DNA of 64,000 nucleotides from Paralvinella palmiformis (Eukaryota; Annelida; Polychaeta; Terebellida; Alvinellidae), in contig JAODUP010000661.1 in NCBI GenBank assembly GCA_025642065.1, positions 113,501 through 177,500 on the forward strand. Reading direction: 5' to 3'. A program made the position numbers and the translations under genes. Positions 24,710 to 40,119 of the stretch are shown here, in pieces. The first letter of the stretch is position 1, and each line of letters starts with the position of its first letter. The notes beneath the pieces were generated by a model that saw nothing but the letters and a program-made list of their open reading frames with translations, did not search any database and had not been told where the DNA came from.

Positions 24710-25470
24710 GTGTGTGTGTGTGTTAGTTCAAATATCACTTCGTTACTTCCAGTTACTTAAAAAACTACTCAAGTAGAATAACGAAGTAGTTTTATTTCGT
24801 TAAACGACATCCCAAGTTATTGGCTGACCAGCTGAATAACCGTCAGAATTATTCTTTCAAAACCTCATCGCAGATCCCTCCTTGAGGGTGACGTCAGTAG
24901 ATCACATAACATTAGTACCTAATATTAGACCGTGATATCTCCTTTCACTACCTCTGACGTCAAGTGATCACTCATTCGGTGTTCACGTGACGAAATCGGA
25001 AGACTATAGAACACAGTGACTGTAGGACGCTGTTTATATAAGTGTCATAATTCCTGAAATAGCTGTGAACCTAAGCTGCAACAAACGCTCTTTCCTGGCA
25101 GCAGTCAGATCTCGGTACACGTACTTAATTGCTATTAATAGACGTGTTTTGTCATGTTCGGCTTCATTACAGATATGGAAATAAAAGTGGGACATTTGTT
25201 TGATTATTGTAACGGCGCGTCGTTCTAGACATATAGTAGAAAGGCTAAGAATTCCTGGATTCTTGTTTGAACTAAAACAGTAGCTGGTGAATTCTAGTAT
25301 AAACTTTGCTGACAAATTAAATACTTTAGCTCATTGGATAGCATCAGGCGATTATTCTTACGCCTTGACAACAAAGTCGATTGAGTTGTTACAGATTCAC
25401 AACTGGATTACAATGATTTTAACTGTTTCTCATAAAATGTTATAAGGAACCGGGTAAATTAAAAAAAGTC
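24515..25470. other. Intergenic, nothing firm
   Basis: Contains (TA)n(TG)n at 24,672-24,722. The minus-strand frame at 25,034-25,315 has no recognisable motif and could be an unrecognised element remnant. Confidence 0.4.
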
Positions 25471-25835
25471 TGAATTGGATCAATGGGAGACCACAGAGTC
25501 GAAGAAGCGGTCTTGCCACATCTCACCTCAGAACAGCCCCCCAGAAAAGAAGTCGGCTGATGGGGACAATTCTGAACGGCAGAGTATGGAGAAGCTTCGA
25601 TATCTTCCAGGGATACAGACCAAGACACACACCATACAGGTTATCAAATCTGCGCCTTGGAAGACAGAGTTCGAGTTCTTGATGAGTCTGAGCAAAGTAC
25701 ATCCGACATTGGATTTCGAAGTGAAAGTCACCAAGGAGGGCGTCACGCGGCTGAAGCCAACAAGCCTGGAGATGACGGTGTGCATCCTGAAAATAGAACA
25801 TCTGGAGAAGAAACCAATCAAGTTCGCCCTGATAT

Positions 25836-26709
25836 CTCGCCCCATCCGGAATATAAGGTACGTAATTACAAATGTTTCTCTTCAGATTAAAATGTTATGT
25901 TCATGAAGCGTACGGTTCGGTAATATTCACCCCCCCCCCCCCACTCAGACTCCACCGACTGAAATAACGGGACCCTTCGACCAAACGATCCCTATCCGAA
26001 AATACGTACCAGAACCACCACAATGTTTCATATGTCATCTAACTAATCGCACCATAAAAGTATGCAGATCCCGTCCGAGGTGCTACCATTGCTCGAAGCA
26101 CGGCTCAAAGCATTCCCCCCTCAATACGTTTGCTGCAAAAAGTCCAAGCAGCTCAAATGCATCAATTGTCAGGGAAACCACCGGATACCCACCGGATGCC
26201 CATCGAGGATCAACATGGTCTGTACCATTGACGAGTGGATAGGACTAGAACCTGGAAGGAATTGAAACCCTTCTCGCCCCATCCGGAATATAAGGTACGT
26301 AATTACAAATGTTTCTCTTCAGATTAAAATGTTATGTTCATGAAGCGTACGGTTTGGTAATATTCACACCCCCCCCCCCCACTCAGACTCCACCGACTGA
26401 AATAACGGGACCCTTCGACCAAACGATCCCTATCCGAAAATACGTACCAGAACCACCACAATGTTTCATATGTCATCTAACTAATCGCACCATAAAGGTA
26501 TGCAGATCCCGTCCGAGGTGCTACCATTGCTCGAAGCACGGCTCAAAGCATTCCCCCCTCAATACGTTTGCTGCAAAAAGTCCAAGCAGCTCAAATGCAT
26601 CAATTGTCAGGGAAACCACCGGATACCCACCGGATGCCCATCGAGGATCAACATGGTCTGTACCATTGACGAGTGGATAGGACTAGAACCTGGAAGGAAT
26701 TGAAACCGT
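25836..26709 (+). repeat. 437-bp direct tandem duplication within ORF1
   Basis: 25,836-26,272 and 26,273-26,709 are nearly identical, including the knuckle region and a C9-C11 run. Differences are a few single bases (TTCGGT/TTTGGT, AAAAGT/AAAGGT) and the C-run length. Both copies hold the same ORF (26,062-26,265 and 26,500-26,703). Confidence 0.95.
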
Positions 26710-29050
26710 CAAGTACAGATCAGGAAATCAACTCCAGCACCATGAAAGGCCTAACAACAGACGTAGATATAGGGACCAGCGTGCGTTTTACAAACACCCT
26801 TCCCGGCACTCCCCCAAGAAACAAGCGAATTATTATCAGGGAACAAAATATAGTTCAACGGGTTAGACCGGAGAAATTTATCACAACAACAGTCAATGCT
26901 ATCCTGGCTCGCATGCTTCACTTGATGAAAAGACTGGACGTCATCAAGAAAATCATCAGGAGATAATCTAAGGAGCTGTACAGCAAAGCAAATAAAAGAA
27001 ACTACTGCACAACAACCCAAATAAATCACACCCGATAACTCAACCAAGATATTGTCCAAACCCCCAAACCAGTCACCAGCCCAGGGAACATCATAGTCAT
27101 CTCCTGGATCATTAGACGTTTCCAATCAATCAGAAATATCTTGTTAGCCAATATCAAAGATAGTCAACGAAAAATCATTCATCCAAAGATCAGCCAAACA
27201 GATCGGATAGTTTCGTGATAAACGATTCAAATGTTCCAACCACAGTTCATGGCTCTACACTGGATCTAGTCATTGTGTTCCCACAGCTATTCACAGTTAC
27301 AGATTGTCAGCAAAATGAAAGCCTCACCGATCCATATAGCACAAGATGGGTCACAGAGAAAACAAATTGGGATCCCTTCCCCGAGAAATTAAGAAACTGT
27401 CCATATTCGGTCCTGGGCATCAATCCATCCCTTGTGCATCGCCTGCAGTTACTACTTAGGACATAAATATGGTAGCAATGACAACAGTACCCGTCACAAA
27501 AACCATAATCTTCATAAACTTTATTTCCGCCAGAAACCTGAAAAAGGACTGAAAATGGTAACAGCTCACCAAAATCTTCATTGCCAGCCCACCCGAAAGA
27601 AACAGAGAAAACCTTCGTCATTGCCAACAAGAAATCAAAAGGCAGCTCTTCTCCCTGAAGAAATAACAGTGGGATATATTGTGCAACAATTTAGCCGAAG
27701 TGAAGTCAATACAAATCTGGCGTGAGATCAAAAAGAAATAAAAGAGTTTAATCCAACATCCAAAACTATCAATCCAAAAACAAGAGACAGTCTCGCCCAG
27801 CATTTAACGGCCACAGCAGATCAGACTGCTCTATCCAAGAACATCATCAGAACCGTCAAACAATAAACACCACTAAGATAACATATCTTAGTAGGAGCAT
27901 AACAGAAACACCCAGACGCAAACAGGATATTTTCCTTCTACGAACACGAGGCCGTACTTAGAAGGCACAGAAAGACAGTCCCTGGAGAGGATGGTTTTAC
28001 CTAGACTATATATAACAAAGCCCCATGTTCCTTTAATAAGAGAACCCTCAATGTATTCAATCAATTCTGGACAGATGTAAAACTACCAGAACCGTGGAAG
28101 AGCGCGATTGTTGTCTCAATTGCCAAACCAGGAGGAAGAGGCCATCGCCACATTTCCCTATTGTCCATTGTCTCAAAATTATGGAGAAAATGATTTTAGC
28201 AAGATTTTTGTGGAAAACCCCCAAGACGAAAACTGTCTTCGGATTCGTCAAAGACAGATCAAATCTGGACGCTATCGTTCATTTAGTAACGAAGACGACA
28301 GCCATAAAAATACACCAAAAGAATCAAACCAGTGTTTGTCGCCTTCATGGATTTGGACAAGTCATTTGAATGTGTAAAACATCTTTCCATGACAGACTTC
28401 CTTATATCCGTGGGCATATCTGGCAGAATCATCCAATGGTTAAAAGATGAAAGCTAAAAGTACAGATAAGATACAATGAACCATTTCCGACCGCTATGAC
28501 CTCACCACTGGATCTTCAGGGATCAACAATATCCCCCACTGTCTTCAATGGTCTTGTCGTCGTCCTACTCCTGACAGTCACTCTACCCCCATCAGTAAAC
28601 ATCCTGGCTTACACCGACGACCTTGTACTGATTCGAGACGGGATTAGCCCATCACCCAAACTCCAGATAACCGTAATTGCAGTCGGCAAGGCAGCCAACA
28701 GCTTAGGCGTATACTTCTCCCCAGCTAAGACCAATACCATGGCCTTCGACGCATCTAGACAAAGTGAGCATCAATATCTGGAAATGATCAACAATTATAA
28801 ATATAACGGCACCACTATAGACAATCACCTCACATTCATCCGACATGTTGCAGAAAAAACCCCGTAAAGTAGACTCCGTATTCAACATGATCAAGGCCAT
28901 CACAAATCTGAAGATCGGAGTCAACACCAAGATGCTCATGACTCTATGCAAGTCCTTGATACGGTATGTTATATTATATGCTGCTACTGTCCTCATACTG
29001 GGCTGTAACTCAATACAAAGAATCCCACTACGCTATTTCTTGGGCCTTGC

Positions 29051-30465
<1,415 letters not shown>

Positions 30466-31572
30466 TGAAGTAAGCTCCATCTTGGAAAACAGAGAATCAA
30501 GAATCATCGCCATGCATCGTTTAATAAAAAAGGGGAAAAGTTACATGTCTCCTGAGAACTGCTTCCAAATCCATCAGGTCGACATTGTACCCATATTTGT
30601 TTTAAATACTAAAGTATCCTAGAATTTTCATCAATCAAAGCAGATTGGCTCCAGAAGGAAATCGGCATAGCTGCAATCAGGTCTCCAGGTCCAACCAGTC
30701 TGTTCCATGGTTAGAACCACCCTTTCAAGTAATTATGCAGAATCCCATCCAGAAGAAAGTTAATCCTGGCGAGGCAGCTATGGCTGTCACAACCAGAATT
30801 GCTAACTACAATGTACGTAACACACCAATTATCTCAAGCAAACGGAACCACAGCCTGGGCATATTTCATTAAAGAAACAGACAACGAAATCAGAAGCAGA
30901 ATCCCAAGCCCACCCCGATCACATTCGCTGAGCTGTATGCAGTCAACGCGGTATTAATATGGATATCCATACAGCATTTTCATGAAAGAGTCATCATCCA
31001 CTCGGACTGTGTGGGAACACTAACTATCATCTCCACAGCTAATTTCCACACCTATTCCGAAATCATCACAGAAATCTACATCACGGCGTCAACTTTCAGG
31101 TAGTGTGGTATCCAAGTAATCCTCCACTGGGTTCCAAACCACGTAAACCTTGAGCGCAAAGACTGAGCCGACCAACTAGCGAACGAAGCCACGGGCCTAG
31201 AAGTCGTCGAACATGGGAAACATACCCCTGGCACTTTGAACTATCTCATCGACAGATTCATCTTCAATCAAGTGGAATCGACCTACACAGAACACACATC
31301 ATTGTCAAAGGACTGGTTCCAGACAACCACTGTATTCGGACATAACTTCCTTAACAACAGGCTGATCTACATCCGACTCAGATGACTACGTTCCAGGTCG
31401 TACATATGAAACGGCACTCGTCTGTCACCCACGGCAGTCTGCCTCCACTGTCAACAAACATACAATCCGGTACATTATCTGAGCATCTGTCCAGCCCACT
31501 CGATATATTGAAGACTAAAAAGTCATCTCCTCTCTGGGGACTTCAAACACTCAAAGCACAATCTGTCGAGCC

Positions 31573-31862
31573 GTGATAACGCAGTTAGTTAGAGCATAGG
31601 ACTCGTAGCCGAAGGGTCGCAGGTTCGAATCTCCGGGAGCTGCAACGTTGTCACGTGGCGACTGGTTCACTCATCCATAAAAAATGAGTACCTGACAGGA
31701 CGATGGCTATGCGTTTCAGTGACGCTTTGCGCCTATAATGGAAGCATGCGTTGTATGCTCCCTTGGGAGTTGAGATGTGTGCTGGGTGGAAACAGGTCTG
31801 AGTCAGGGATAATAATACTGTACAGCGCCTCAGAACAGGGTTACCTGGTTCTGGCATTATTC
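31573..31862 (+). mobile_element. tRNA-derived SINE (SINE-B)
   Basis: The head shows A-box-like TAGTTAGAGCATAGGACTCG and B-box GCAGGTTCGAATCTCC, with a body of about 210 bp that ends near a TACAGCGCCTC block. The body matches 42,272-42,496 in reverse. The head folds roughly like a tRNA, but the body continues without a 3' processing site, so it is called a SINE. Confidence 0.75.
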
Positions 31863-32249
31863 AGATATCTATCATGCAATGTAGCCCACACAAACGTACA
31901 AAGAACTTGGTCACAAACGGAAGGCCACCACTCAACAGAATGATCGTTGGTAATAAACTTATCCCAATATCTTCCACTTGTCGGGTCTAATCCTACCCTC
32001 TATGCATTACACTAACTCTCAACACAGAGATATAAAAACGCACTCTTCGGATCTCAAATTAGCCCCCAAACAACTAACAAAGAACTTGGGCATAAACGAA
32101 ATGCCATCTATGAACAGAATGATTATGACACTGGTAAAAACGTGCGTCCGCCTCTTGCACTCATATTGTACAGAGTTCTCAAGGCTCAAAGACTCAAGCC
32201 CGTTAATGCCAATTATAAGGTCACTGCTTAGGACAGACAGAGACAGTTA

Positions 32250-32960
32250 GCTAAAGAAATACACTGTGGGGCAATTCCTCGACGAATTGACTTGGCCAAA
32301 GCAGTAATATATGGGAAGTCCAATCATACATGTTCAAAATCCTTCTAAATTGGTTGAATGAAATAAGAATTATTTTCCTGTATTACGTGTATCTAACGAA
32401 AAAACAGTCTAATGAAAGAGAATGGTTTTAGAGCGAGGGGTTTTATTACCAGAAGGTGTCAGGAATAGTTCGAGCTCATACACAATACCAAATGCCTTCA
32501 GTTGGAACATGCAAAATTACTACAAAACTTATTACAAATACATGTATTTGATTTTGAAAACTAAATTGATTTTGAACACTATCATAGTATTTTATCATCT
32601 CTAATATATTTCACTTCAATAATACACAAGATCTACTCCAAACTTTAAAGTTTTCATCCAAGATAAGGACTAGCAGAATAGATTTATTCAGTTCACATAA
32701 CAAGTGGTACAAGACATTATAATATGGAAACAATTTAATACAATGCAAATTGAATGTACCTGGATAGCTATTGCTGTCTTCCTCCTGCCTCCCACCCCCA
32801 CAAAAGAAATTAATTAATTAATTTCACAGTGGAGACTGTCTGAAATCTGAGAGAATGTATTTTGAGGAGATTAACTCAATTCGTTCAATAATTTAGGAAA
32901 TTTAAATAAAGGTAATTTGCTAGCAACGGTGCAGTCACACCTTGAATATATTGCTGATTT
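32250..32960. other. Intergenic, nothing recognised
   Basis: AT-rich; no motif seen in either strand. Confidence 0.4.
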
Positions 32961-32973
32961 GATTGTCTGGTTA

Positions 32974-35010
32974 TTAGTCCACCATGGTCATCATGATTAT
33001 AACAAATAATTTGTTAAAAGAACAAGGTAGATTGTTTTGCCTATATTTATTCATAAAAAGTGTAATTTCGTATTCGAATTGATTCTTAATTTTCAAAATT
33101 CCGAGTTTTCTAAAAAGCGGTTCAGTGTGGCTTTCATATTGTATTTTATATATGGTTCTCATTGTTCGTTTTTGCAACACAACAGTACGCTTAGGAATAT
33201 ATTTTGTCGCATTTCCCCATGCCAATATGCGATAATTAATATGTGGCTGAATAAGGGCAAAATATAATGTTACTGTAGTAAAACTATTTTTGAGTAATTT
33301 TGAGATGTTGTTTCCATGTAACTGATTTATCAAGTATAACACCAAGACACTTTCAACTTTCCACCTTAAATCTTATATCAATTATATCCAATGGAAATCC
33401 ATTTGTGAATAGATTCAGACCATTAAGATTAAATATAGCTTGAGAGGACTGAATTAAGATAACAAGTTTTGAAAAAGCTGGTAAAAGGCCGAAAATTCTT
33501 TTTTTAAGACTTAAAATTGGAATAACATTTGCTATTTTTAGTTTGTTATGATTTGTTTATGATATAGGTTAATGGTTGAATGATGCTTAGTATGGATTGT
33601 TTCATTATTATAGTGGGAATTCCATCATGTCCCGGGCCCATTTCAGCTTTGGGGTTATTTATAAACTCATCAACTTCGAGAAATTTGCTATCAATCTGGT
33701 TTATTTTTTAGATAATCTGTAGAAAGAGTATTGGAAAATTTCATTCGTACTTTTTCCTAATATTAACATTTATTAAATGGCTAATCTATTAGAAATTCAT
33801 CAGCTACATTTTTTACCCTTATGTTGAATGTTTGTGGTAAATTTGATTTATCATTAGTTTTACTAATGGAAGATCTTAATATTTTTTCCAGTTATTTGAA
33901 TATTGTGTTTATTTACTGCTAGCTGACTTTTAGAATAATTTATTTTCATATTCCTTTAAACTTTACTGTAATTATTTAAATATGTTTTATATTCAAGACT
34001 GTTGCTAACAAAAGGAGTTTTAAGTTTCTTTTTAAGTAACCTAGATTTATTTCATAATGAGACTAGAGGTCCTTCAGTCGTCATTCATGATTCACGTTTG
34101 ATATACTTTCTATTGATTTTGGCCTTTTTAACTGGAAATGCTCGATTAAAAGCTGATAAATATTTTTCACTGAAATTGTTATATGCAAGATCTGGCCAAT
34201 TATAATCATAAACCGAATTAAAATATGTTTGTAATAATAATTGGTTGAGTTTGAAGGGAAAAAAACGCTTTTGTTTGATATTTACACTCAAACGTTAATG
34301 TTTATGTTTCTCGATGTAAGCTATTCCAAAGTGATCAGCCATGTCATTAATTATAATTCCATTTGTGAACTCTGGCGAAGTAGTATTTGAGTAGATAGGA
34401 TCTAATAATGTTGCAGTAGATGTGATAACCCTGGTAGCCTTTGTAATCTGAGTAAGAAAGCCGAAGCATAAAATGCTATCAACATATGTTTTGTCTTGTC
34501 ATGATGACCATAATTTAATAAAGTTATATTAAAATCCCCAAGCAACCTATATTATACACAATTTGATTGATTATTTCCACTAATTCAAATACAATTGAAG
34601 TGAAAACATCAAAATCAGCTCTTGGCTGTGTATTTGGTTTATTTATGACTCCAATAATTTCATTTGATTTACCTTTAGTTTCATATTGTTTTTCCTTTCA
34701 AATTCACTTAAAATATGTAGTATGAATACATTGAGGTCTTCACGAATTATATAATTAATATTTTCTTTTACAAATAATCCCTCTCCGCCGCCTCTTTTAT
34801 CATCCCTTGTTTCTGCTAAAAAAATCATGATATCCAGGTAGACAAAATGACCATCATCTGTATTTCCAAATATTAATTTCATCCAATCAGGTCAAAGGCA
34901 AAGGTTTCATCTTGCAGATCAAATAGTAAATTTTTGAAACTATCCCAATTTGAATTTAACCTACGGCAGTTTAAATGGAAATAAGATACCCTGATTATTA
35001 GAGAATTTCT
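32974..35010 (-). mobile_element. Degenerate LINE on the minus strand
   Basis: Read on the minus strand from high to low coordinates: EN remains (FHLNCRRLNSNWDSFKNLL, RGGGEGLFVKENINYIIRED) near 34,980-34,740; an EN-RT linker (DYNWPDLAYNNFSEKYLSAF) at 34,200-34,100; and an RT C-terminal region (LIQPHINYRILAWGNA, LQKRTMRTIYK, FRKLGILKIKNQFEYEITLF) at 33,345-32,974. Central RT blocks are eroded. The lineage differs from the CR1/L2-like copies elsewhere. Confidence 0.75.
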
Positions 35011-35129
35011 TTTGGAATTCATCTGGTTCATAATAACCACTGCCTGCGATAGTTATCATCATCGTCACCATCCCCCGTGGCCCGGTACAATGACTTGAGA
35101 TAAACGTGCGTTCCCATGCGTTTTCAGTC

Positions 35130-35775
35130 TCTCATGCTACAAATATGGCAATACAACAGAAATACAGATAGCAAAGAAAGAAAAACAACAGGTGTGTGTT
35201 TGGATGGGGGGGGGGGGGTATATTGAGGAACCTGAATGTGAGGGACTTCGGTGATGACCTCCACACGAATGTCATTTCATATTCTGTATCATCTTCGATG
35301 ATAATGACATCTTGTACTTGGCCAACGTAGAGGACTCGTCTCGTCCTTTTTGTCTCCAATTTAGCCAAGAAAGAGTCATCTTTCTGGATGCTAGGCGTTA
35401 TTGCCGAGGGCAAGTTTTGGCGAGGTAAGTCACATACCTCACATACTCACATACCTGATCATCATCTTGCCTAGAAATTTCCTACGTTTCTCAGCTTCAA
35501 TCCTTCCTTTGACAGGAGTGGTCGTTCATATTAAAGTAACACCTTCCTTTCGACCTCCTTTAGTCTTCCAATGAGACGCTTTGGGAATTGGCAATATGAT
35601 TTCAAATGTTGAGTCATCTGCTTCACCTCCATCATGTTCGTTCACCTTTATAGAGGCGACAATTCGGAGCTGAAATTTTCTTTTTGTATAAACACATTTT
35701 TGTTCAATTACCCCTGGCACCACCATGCGGCTGAATTTCACACTACGGTCTCGTGTTAAAAGTCTAAGAATCACT
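35130..35775 (-). pseudogene. C-terminal remnant of a pogo/Tigger-like transposase (or related ORF)
   Basis: From 35,570 down the minus strand reads KTKGGRKEGVTLI, stop, then TTTPVKGRIEAEKRRKF in the same frame. This resembles the GRKxGxTxIxTxTPVKxxIExE linker found at the C terminus of pogo/Tigger-like transposases. A second piece (35,413-35,130) reads DSFLAKLETKRTRRVLYVGQ and continues with EDDTEYEMTFVWRS, like the small beta-rich domain seen after that linker. A stop codon and frame changes show it is dead. Assignment is by remembered motif only. Confidence 0.45.
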
Positions 35776-38460
35776 GTGTTGCAAGGCGATTTACGTGGCC
35801 GATGAATGTCTTATTTAAAATCTATATATATGCTATTAACCACCTATATTTGGATTTTATTTAATAGTCCATTAAGGGTATGTGTTCTCCAGATCATAAT
35901 TTTGCATTTAATAGGAATGGCATAGACTTCATCTAATATATATATACCTCTAAACTAAGTAACGTTCAGCGCGATTTGCATGGCTGTGATGGTCCGGCCT
36001 GTCTTGTTAAAACTGATTTTTTTTGTAGAATCCTTGCCATCTGACATGACGATATATAGGGATAAATCAATCATCACATATATTATAATTCAATGGGTGA
36101 TTGGTATTATTATAACATTGGCATTTATGCACGATATCTTGTATTGAAGGTGAGCTGTTTTATTTTCTGAATCAGCCATTCGTTCAATGTTTACTACAGG
36201 CAAATATCAAGGGTGTTAATACTCTAATGTAATTAAAAAAACATACAGATTTTTATCGACGGTTTTCTCTTTTTTTATTGACACGAGAGTAAATTCTAGC
36301 TAATTTGCTAGCCATTATCTTCTACTCTAGCATACTGAGGTGGACCATTCCATGTAATACTGCAGCTAGTCAGCTGAACTTTGCAACACTTATCTTTCAG
36401 CTTGGTGAATGCGGACAGTGGCCATCTTCAGTTTGTCAGTCAGGCCGTGATGGGGCACAGCGGTCCAGATGATCCACTGTCCACTGTGTCCCACCACATG
36501 ATGTAGTATAGTAATTGACAATTATCATCACCTATGGGTTTCTAATACGCATACATTCTTTGATTGAGGGACTTCAACATGGTACGAAACAGACCGAAGA
36601 GTCGAAAGATCGGGACGACACCCGAACAACTTTTGCTGAAATAGTGTAGATTTATGGTGTTCATCTATAGGATAAACCTCTCCCCGAAATATTAATTTGC
36701 ATACGAGGATAAACGAAACGAACAATACCGGAAGTAAAGAATATTATATCCGTGTATATTAACAATTTTCCACAAAAAGAATCCCCCCCCCTATTTCGAT
36801 AATTTGGTGACGAATTGGATGTATGAAACCGTAGTTCTTTTCAAATATAATTCCATTCCATATATTACAATGAAACCGGTAACAACAGCTTGATCGCTTC
36901 GCGCGTAATAATTTTAACGAGCTTATTATAAAAATGCCTTATTTCAGCCTTTCTCGTGTGCTGTTTATTGTTTAAATCTCTGAAGTATGCGCTTAGGCCG
37001 ACGCCAATTCACTTTAGAGACCGACATCCGCCCACCCGCATTCTTCCACGCCCCCTGCCGTGTAGTTCAAACCGGAAGCTGCCCATACAATTGTAACAAA
37101 TGTTTTTTTTTTTTTTTTTAAGCCCGATCGGAGCAAAGGGTCTTCTATTCCCCCAAAGGGGGGTATTTCGTGCAGGTGGGAAGGACGCTGGAAACAATGA
37201 CCTATGGACATATGTTGACGACTGGGTTTACCCATTGTTTGGGTATTATTTAATGGTCCCCCACCCTCCATATGGCATATTATGGAAGGGGGGAAAAAAC
37301 TTAAAGTAGGGAGGGTGACCTATGGACATATGTTGACGAAGAGTGATCCATTATGTATTATATAATGGTCAGATTTCTACGTCACATTTTGTTTACAACG
37401 TGTATTAGCCGTCAATTCGATATCCAACAAAACATCGAGCCATTTTCATGGACGTCACAACGTTACCTCATGTGACCGTCACATGCCCGAAGTGACGCTG
37501 CAAATAGAAGATAGTCGCATAAAACACAGAGACACGTGAGCACGTCAGCTCGCAAGCATACACCTTATGTGATGTGGTAACTCAGTCGTTGTTAACAAAC
37601 CTGTCTGATGTCACGTGATCACACATTCGGTGTTCATGTGACGAAATTCATAGATTATTTAATTATGTGTGTGTGTGTGTGTGGTAATTTCACCTGAACC
37701 TCCCTATACCTCCCTAAAGCTGGCCACAATGGATATGTTTTGGTGCCATCTACTGGTACTATCATTTTGACACGTGGCACCCTATGCGGTAAATTGAGGT
37801 GTGAATAACGCATTTTAGCCGAAATGTTTCATTTTTAACCTTTTCTCAAGTAAATAGCATATTACAGAACACCAGTACGGCAATCATAGGCTTCAACCCG
37901 CTTAGAAAATATATTTTTAAATGGGTTTTTCGGGTGAAAACGATCTCATGTCCTTCTATGCTAGAATGTGTATGTAGTCAATTTCGCGGGTTAATGTCAA
38001 ATATTTGGGAGTGTGGGTCTGTTTTTGATAATAACAAAATAATACTAGAGTGAACAGCCATAATGTAAGTAATTGTTAAAAGGCTTTAAAATGTCTATAA
38101 TCGACTACAATAAGACAAAGGGGAGACATTAATTCATTACAAGTCCACAATAAAGTTAGACAGGTGTCTTATAGTAACACTGTAGTACTCAAGTTTTAAT
38201 CGTTTAGGTAATAATATTATGCCTTGTTAACTATTAATAGTAAGTTGATATCATGTATGTCTGTGTGATATATGTTTCATCGGCTGAATGTAAGTTACAT
38301 ATTAAGGATGATAACTGGATAGCAGCTCCAACCAACACTCAAACCCATACACACTAGGCTTTGGAATGAGACTGACTTTCCCAGCGAGCAGTCTAAACCA
38401 CATTTAATGCACCACGGGAAACATTTCAAACACACCTCAATGAGAAGGTAACACTTGATG
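35776..38460. other. Intergenic, nothing recognised
   Basis: No coding motif in either strand. A 15-base T run at 37,102 creates spurious ORFs, and the GACCTATGGACATATGTTGACGA word at 37,198 recurs at 37,317. Confidence 0.45.
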
Positions 38461-38464
38461 CAAA

Positions 38465-39212
38465 TAATAATAATAATAATGTATATTTAATAAAGCGCCC
38501 TTACTAGCAGGAGCCATTCAAATGCGTTGTACAAATAATATGTAATATAATAATACCCCAAATAATATGTCTGTAAAAACCCTGTAATGATTTAAAAGAT
38601 AATAATTATTTATCTGTGAAAGCGACCTTAAATAGGTGTGTTTTTAGAAGAGATTTAAAGTTTCCAAGAGCCGACGCATTTCTAATATTTGCCGGCAACT
38701 TATTCCACAAATTGGGGGCTGCAACACTAAACGCACAATCACCATATGACTTGAGCTGAGACACTGGCACCTGCAATAGTATCTGACTGGATGACCTGAG
38801 TTTTCGGGATGACTTAACAGTTATTAACAGAATCTTAAAATGGATACGCTGTCTAACAGGTAGCCAATGTAGTTTTTGAAGAATTGGGGTTATATGATCA
38901 TATTTTCTAGTATTTTGTTACAATGCGAGCTGCACTATTCTGAATTCGCTGAAGGCGATTAATGTTATAATCAGATATGTCATATAACAGGGAGTTACAA
39001 TAGTCTATACGAGATGTAACAAAGGCATGGACTACAGTTACAAGTGATTCTCCGTGTCAAGAATGCTTTTAAACAGTGGATGTTCTTAAGATGGTAGTAG
39101 GCAGCTCGGTATACTGATGTGACATGTTCATGCATGTTAATACATTGGTCAAAAATAACTCCTAGATTTTTTAGTGACCCATTAGGGGTAATCGAAGATG
39201 CACCCATATAAA
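38465..39212 (-). mobile_element. CR1/L2-like LINE, 3' portion
   Basis: Starts with the (AAT)n tail and the reverse of the family 3' end (TTTAATAAAGCGCCCTTACT). It extends through the C-terminal coding part ([20 protein letters not shown] on the minus strand) and is truncated at about 39,212. Very similar to 59,092-60,448. Confidence 0.9.
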
Positions 39213-39299
39213 TACAAATATGGGGAGGATGTCCAGATTAACTTACCAACAAGAGAGAAAGCTGGTTAACTATGCATATAACCGGATAGACATGGGCGT

Positions 39300-39535
39300 A
39301 TGATTCGGCAAGAAACAGTTTTTGATATATGCTGGGCAGTTTACGAAAGAATATGGTGTGAAGTTCAAAGGTGGAAAGCCACGAAATGAGTGGTGGTGTG
39401 GCATTCCGAAACGACACCTTGATCCGAAGTTAAGAAAACCAGAACCGACAGCAGATGTTCGATCGTCATCAGGGTATGGAGCGGGAAGTTGTGACGTCAT
39501 ACTTCGAAGCAATTTGTATGACCTTGATTAATCAC
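39300..39535 (+). pseudogene. N-terminal HTH fragment of a pogo/Tigger-like transposase
   Basis: The frame reads AGQFTKEYGVKFKGGKPRNE, then WWCGIPKRHLDPKLRKPEPT. The W-W-x-x-F/I-x-x-R-H ... L-R-x-P-E pattern is typical of the second helix-turn-helix (CENP-B/Tc5-type DNA-binding) of pogo/Tigger-like and jerky-like proteins. There is no start codon in context and no DDE catalytic domain follows, so it is a fragment. Confidence 0.55.
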
Positions 39536-40083
39536 AATACGTTTAATTAATGCTTTGCATTTACTACTTGATGTGTGACACAAACCATTTTTAACATCTA
39601 ACTGTTCTTGGAACAAGATGATAAAAGTCTGTACTTTTATAACCTAACTGTTGACTGTTGTGGATGTTCTTTAGCCAGGAGTTTAAATGAGCCCATCTTT
39701 GTGGAGCGATCATTTCGTTATTCAGATTCAAATTGAAAATGATTCTCTAAAACTGACTATGGGCTTAGTACATAGACCATTCAGTATACACGTATATATG
39801 GGGTTGAACGGGGCTCTGCATATATCTGACCTCCGATCCTTTTTCGAAGCGCTTGTTATCCAGTCTCTAGATTTCGATGTACTAGGGCCTAAATACCTTA
39901 GATTTAGAGGGTCTTGTCCAATTACCATTTTTTTGAGAATTTCAGTGATGTTGAGATATCTTAGGTTCCAAATGAGTATTTTACAAAGTGGCTTAGATCA
40001 GGTATTTACAGTGGTAGATCCTTAAGGTTCGCTGTTTCGCCTAACTGCCGAGCAACCACTCCATGCCAAATCCAACTTGCCTC

Positions 40084-40119
<36 letters not shown>

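Noticed and set aside
25034..25315. 93-codon minus-strand ORF
   Set aside because: Mixed composition but no recognisable motif and no exon structure; left as unassigned sequence.
31573..31645. Possible functional tRNA gene
   Set aside because: The tRNA-like head continues into a SINE body that recurs at 42,209-42,496, and no matching acceptor stem closes it.
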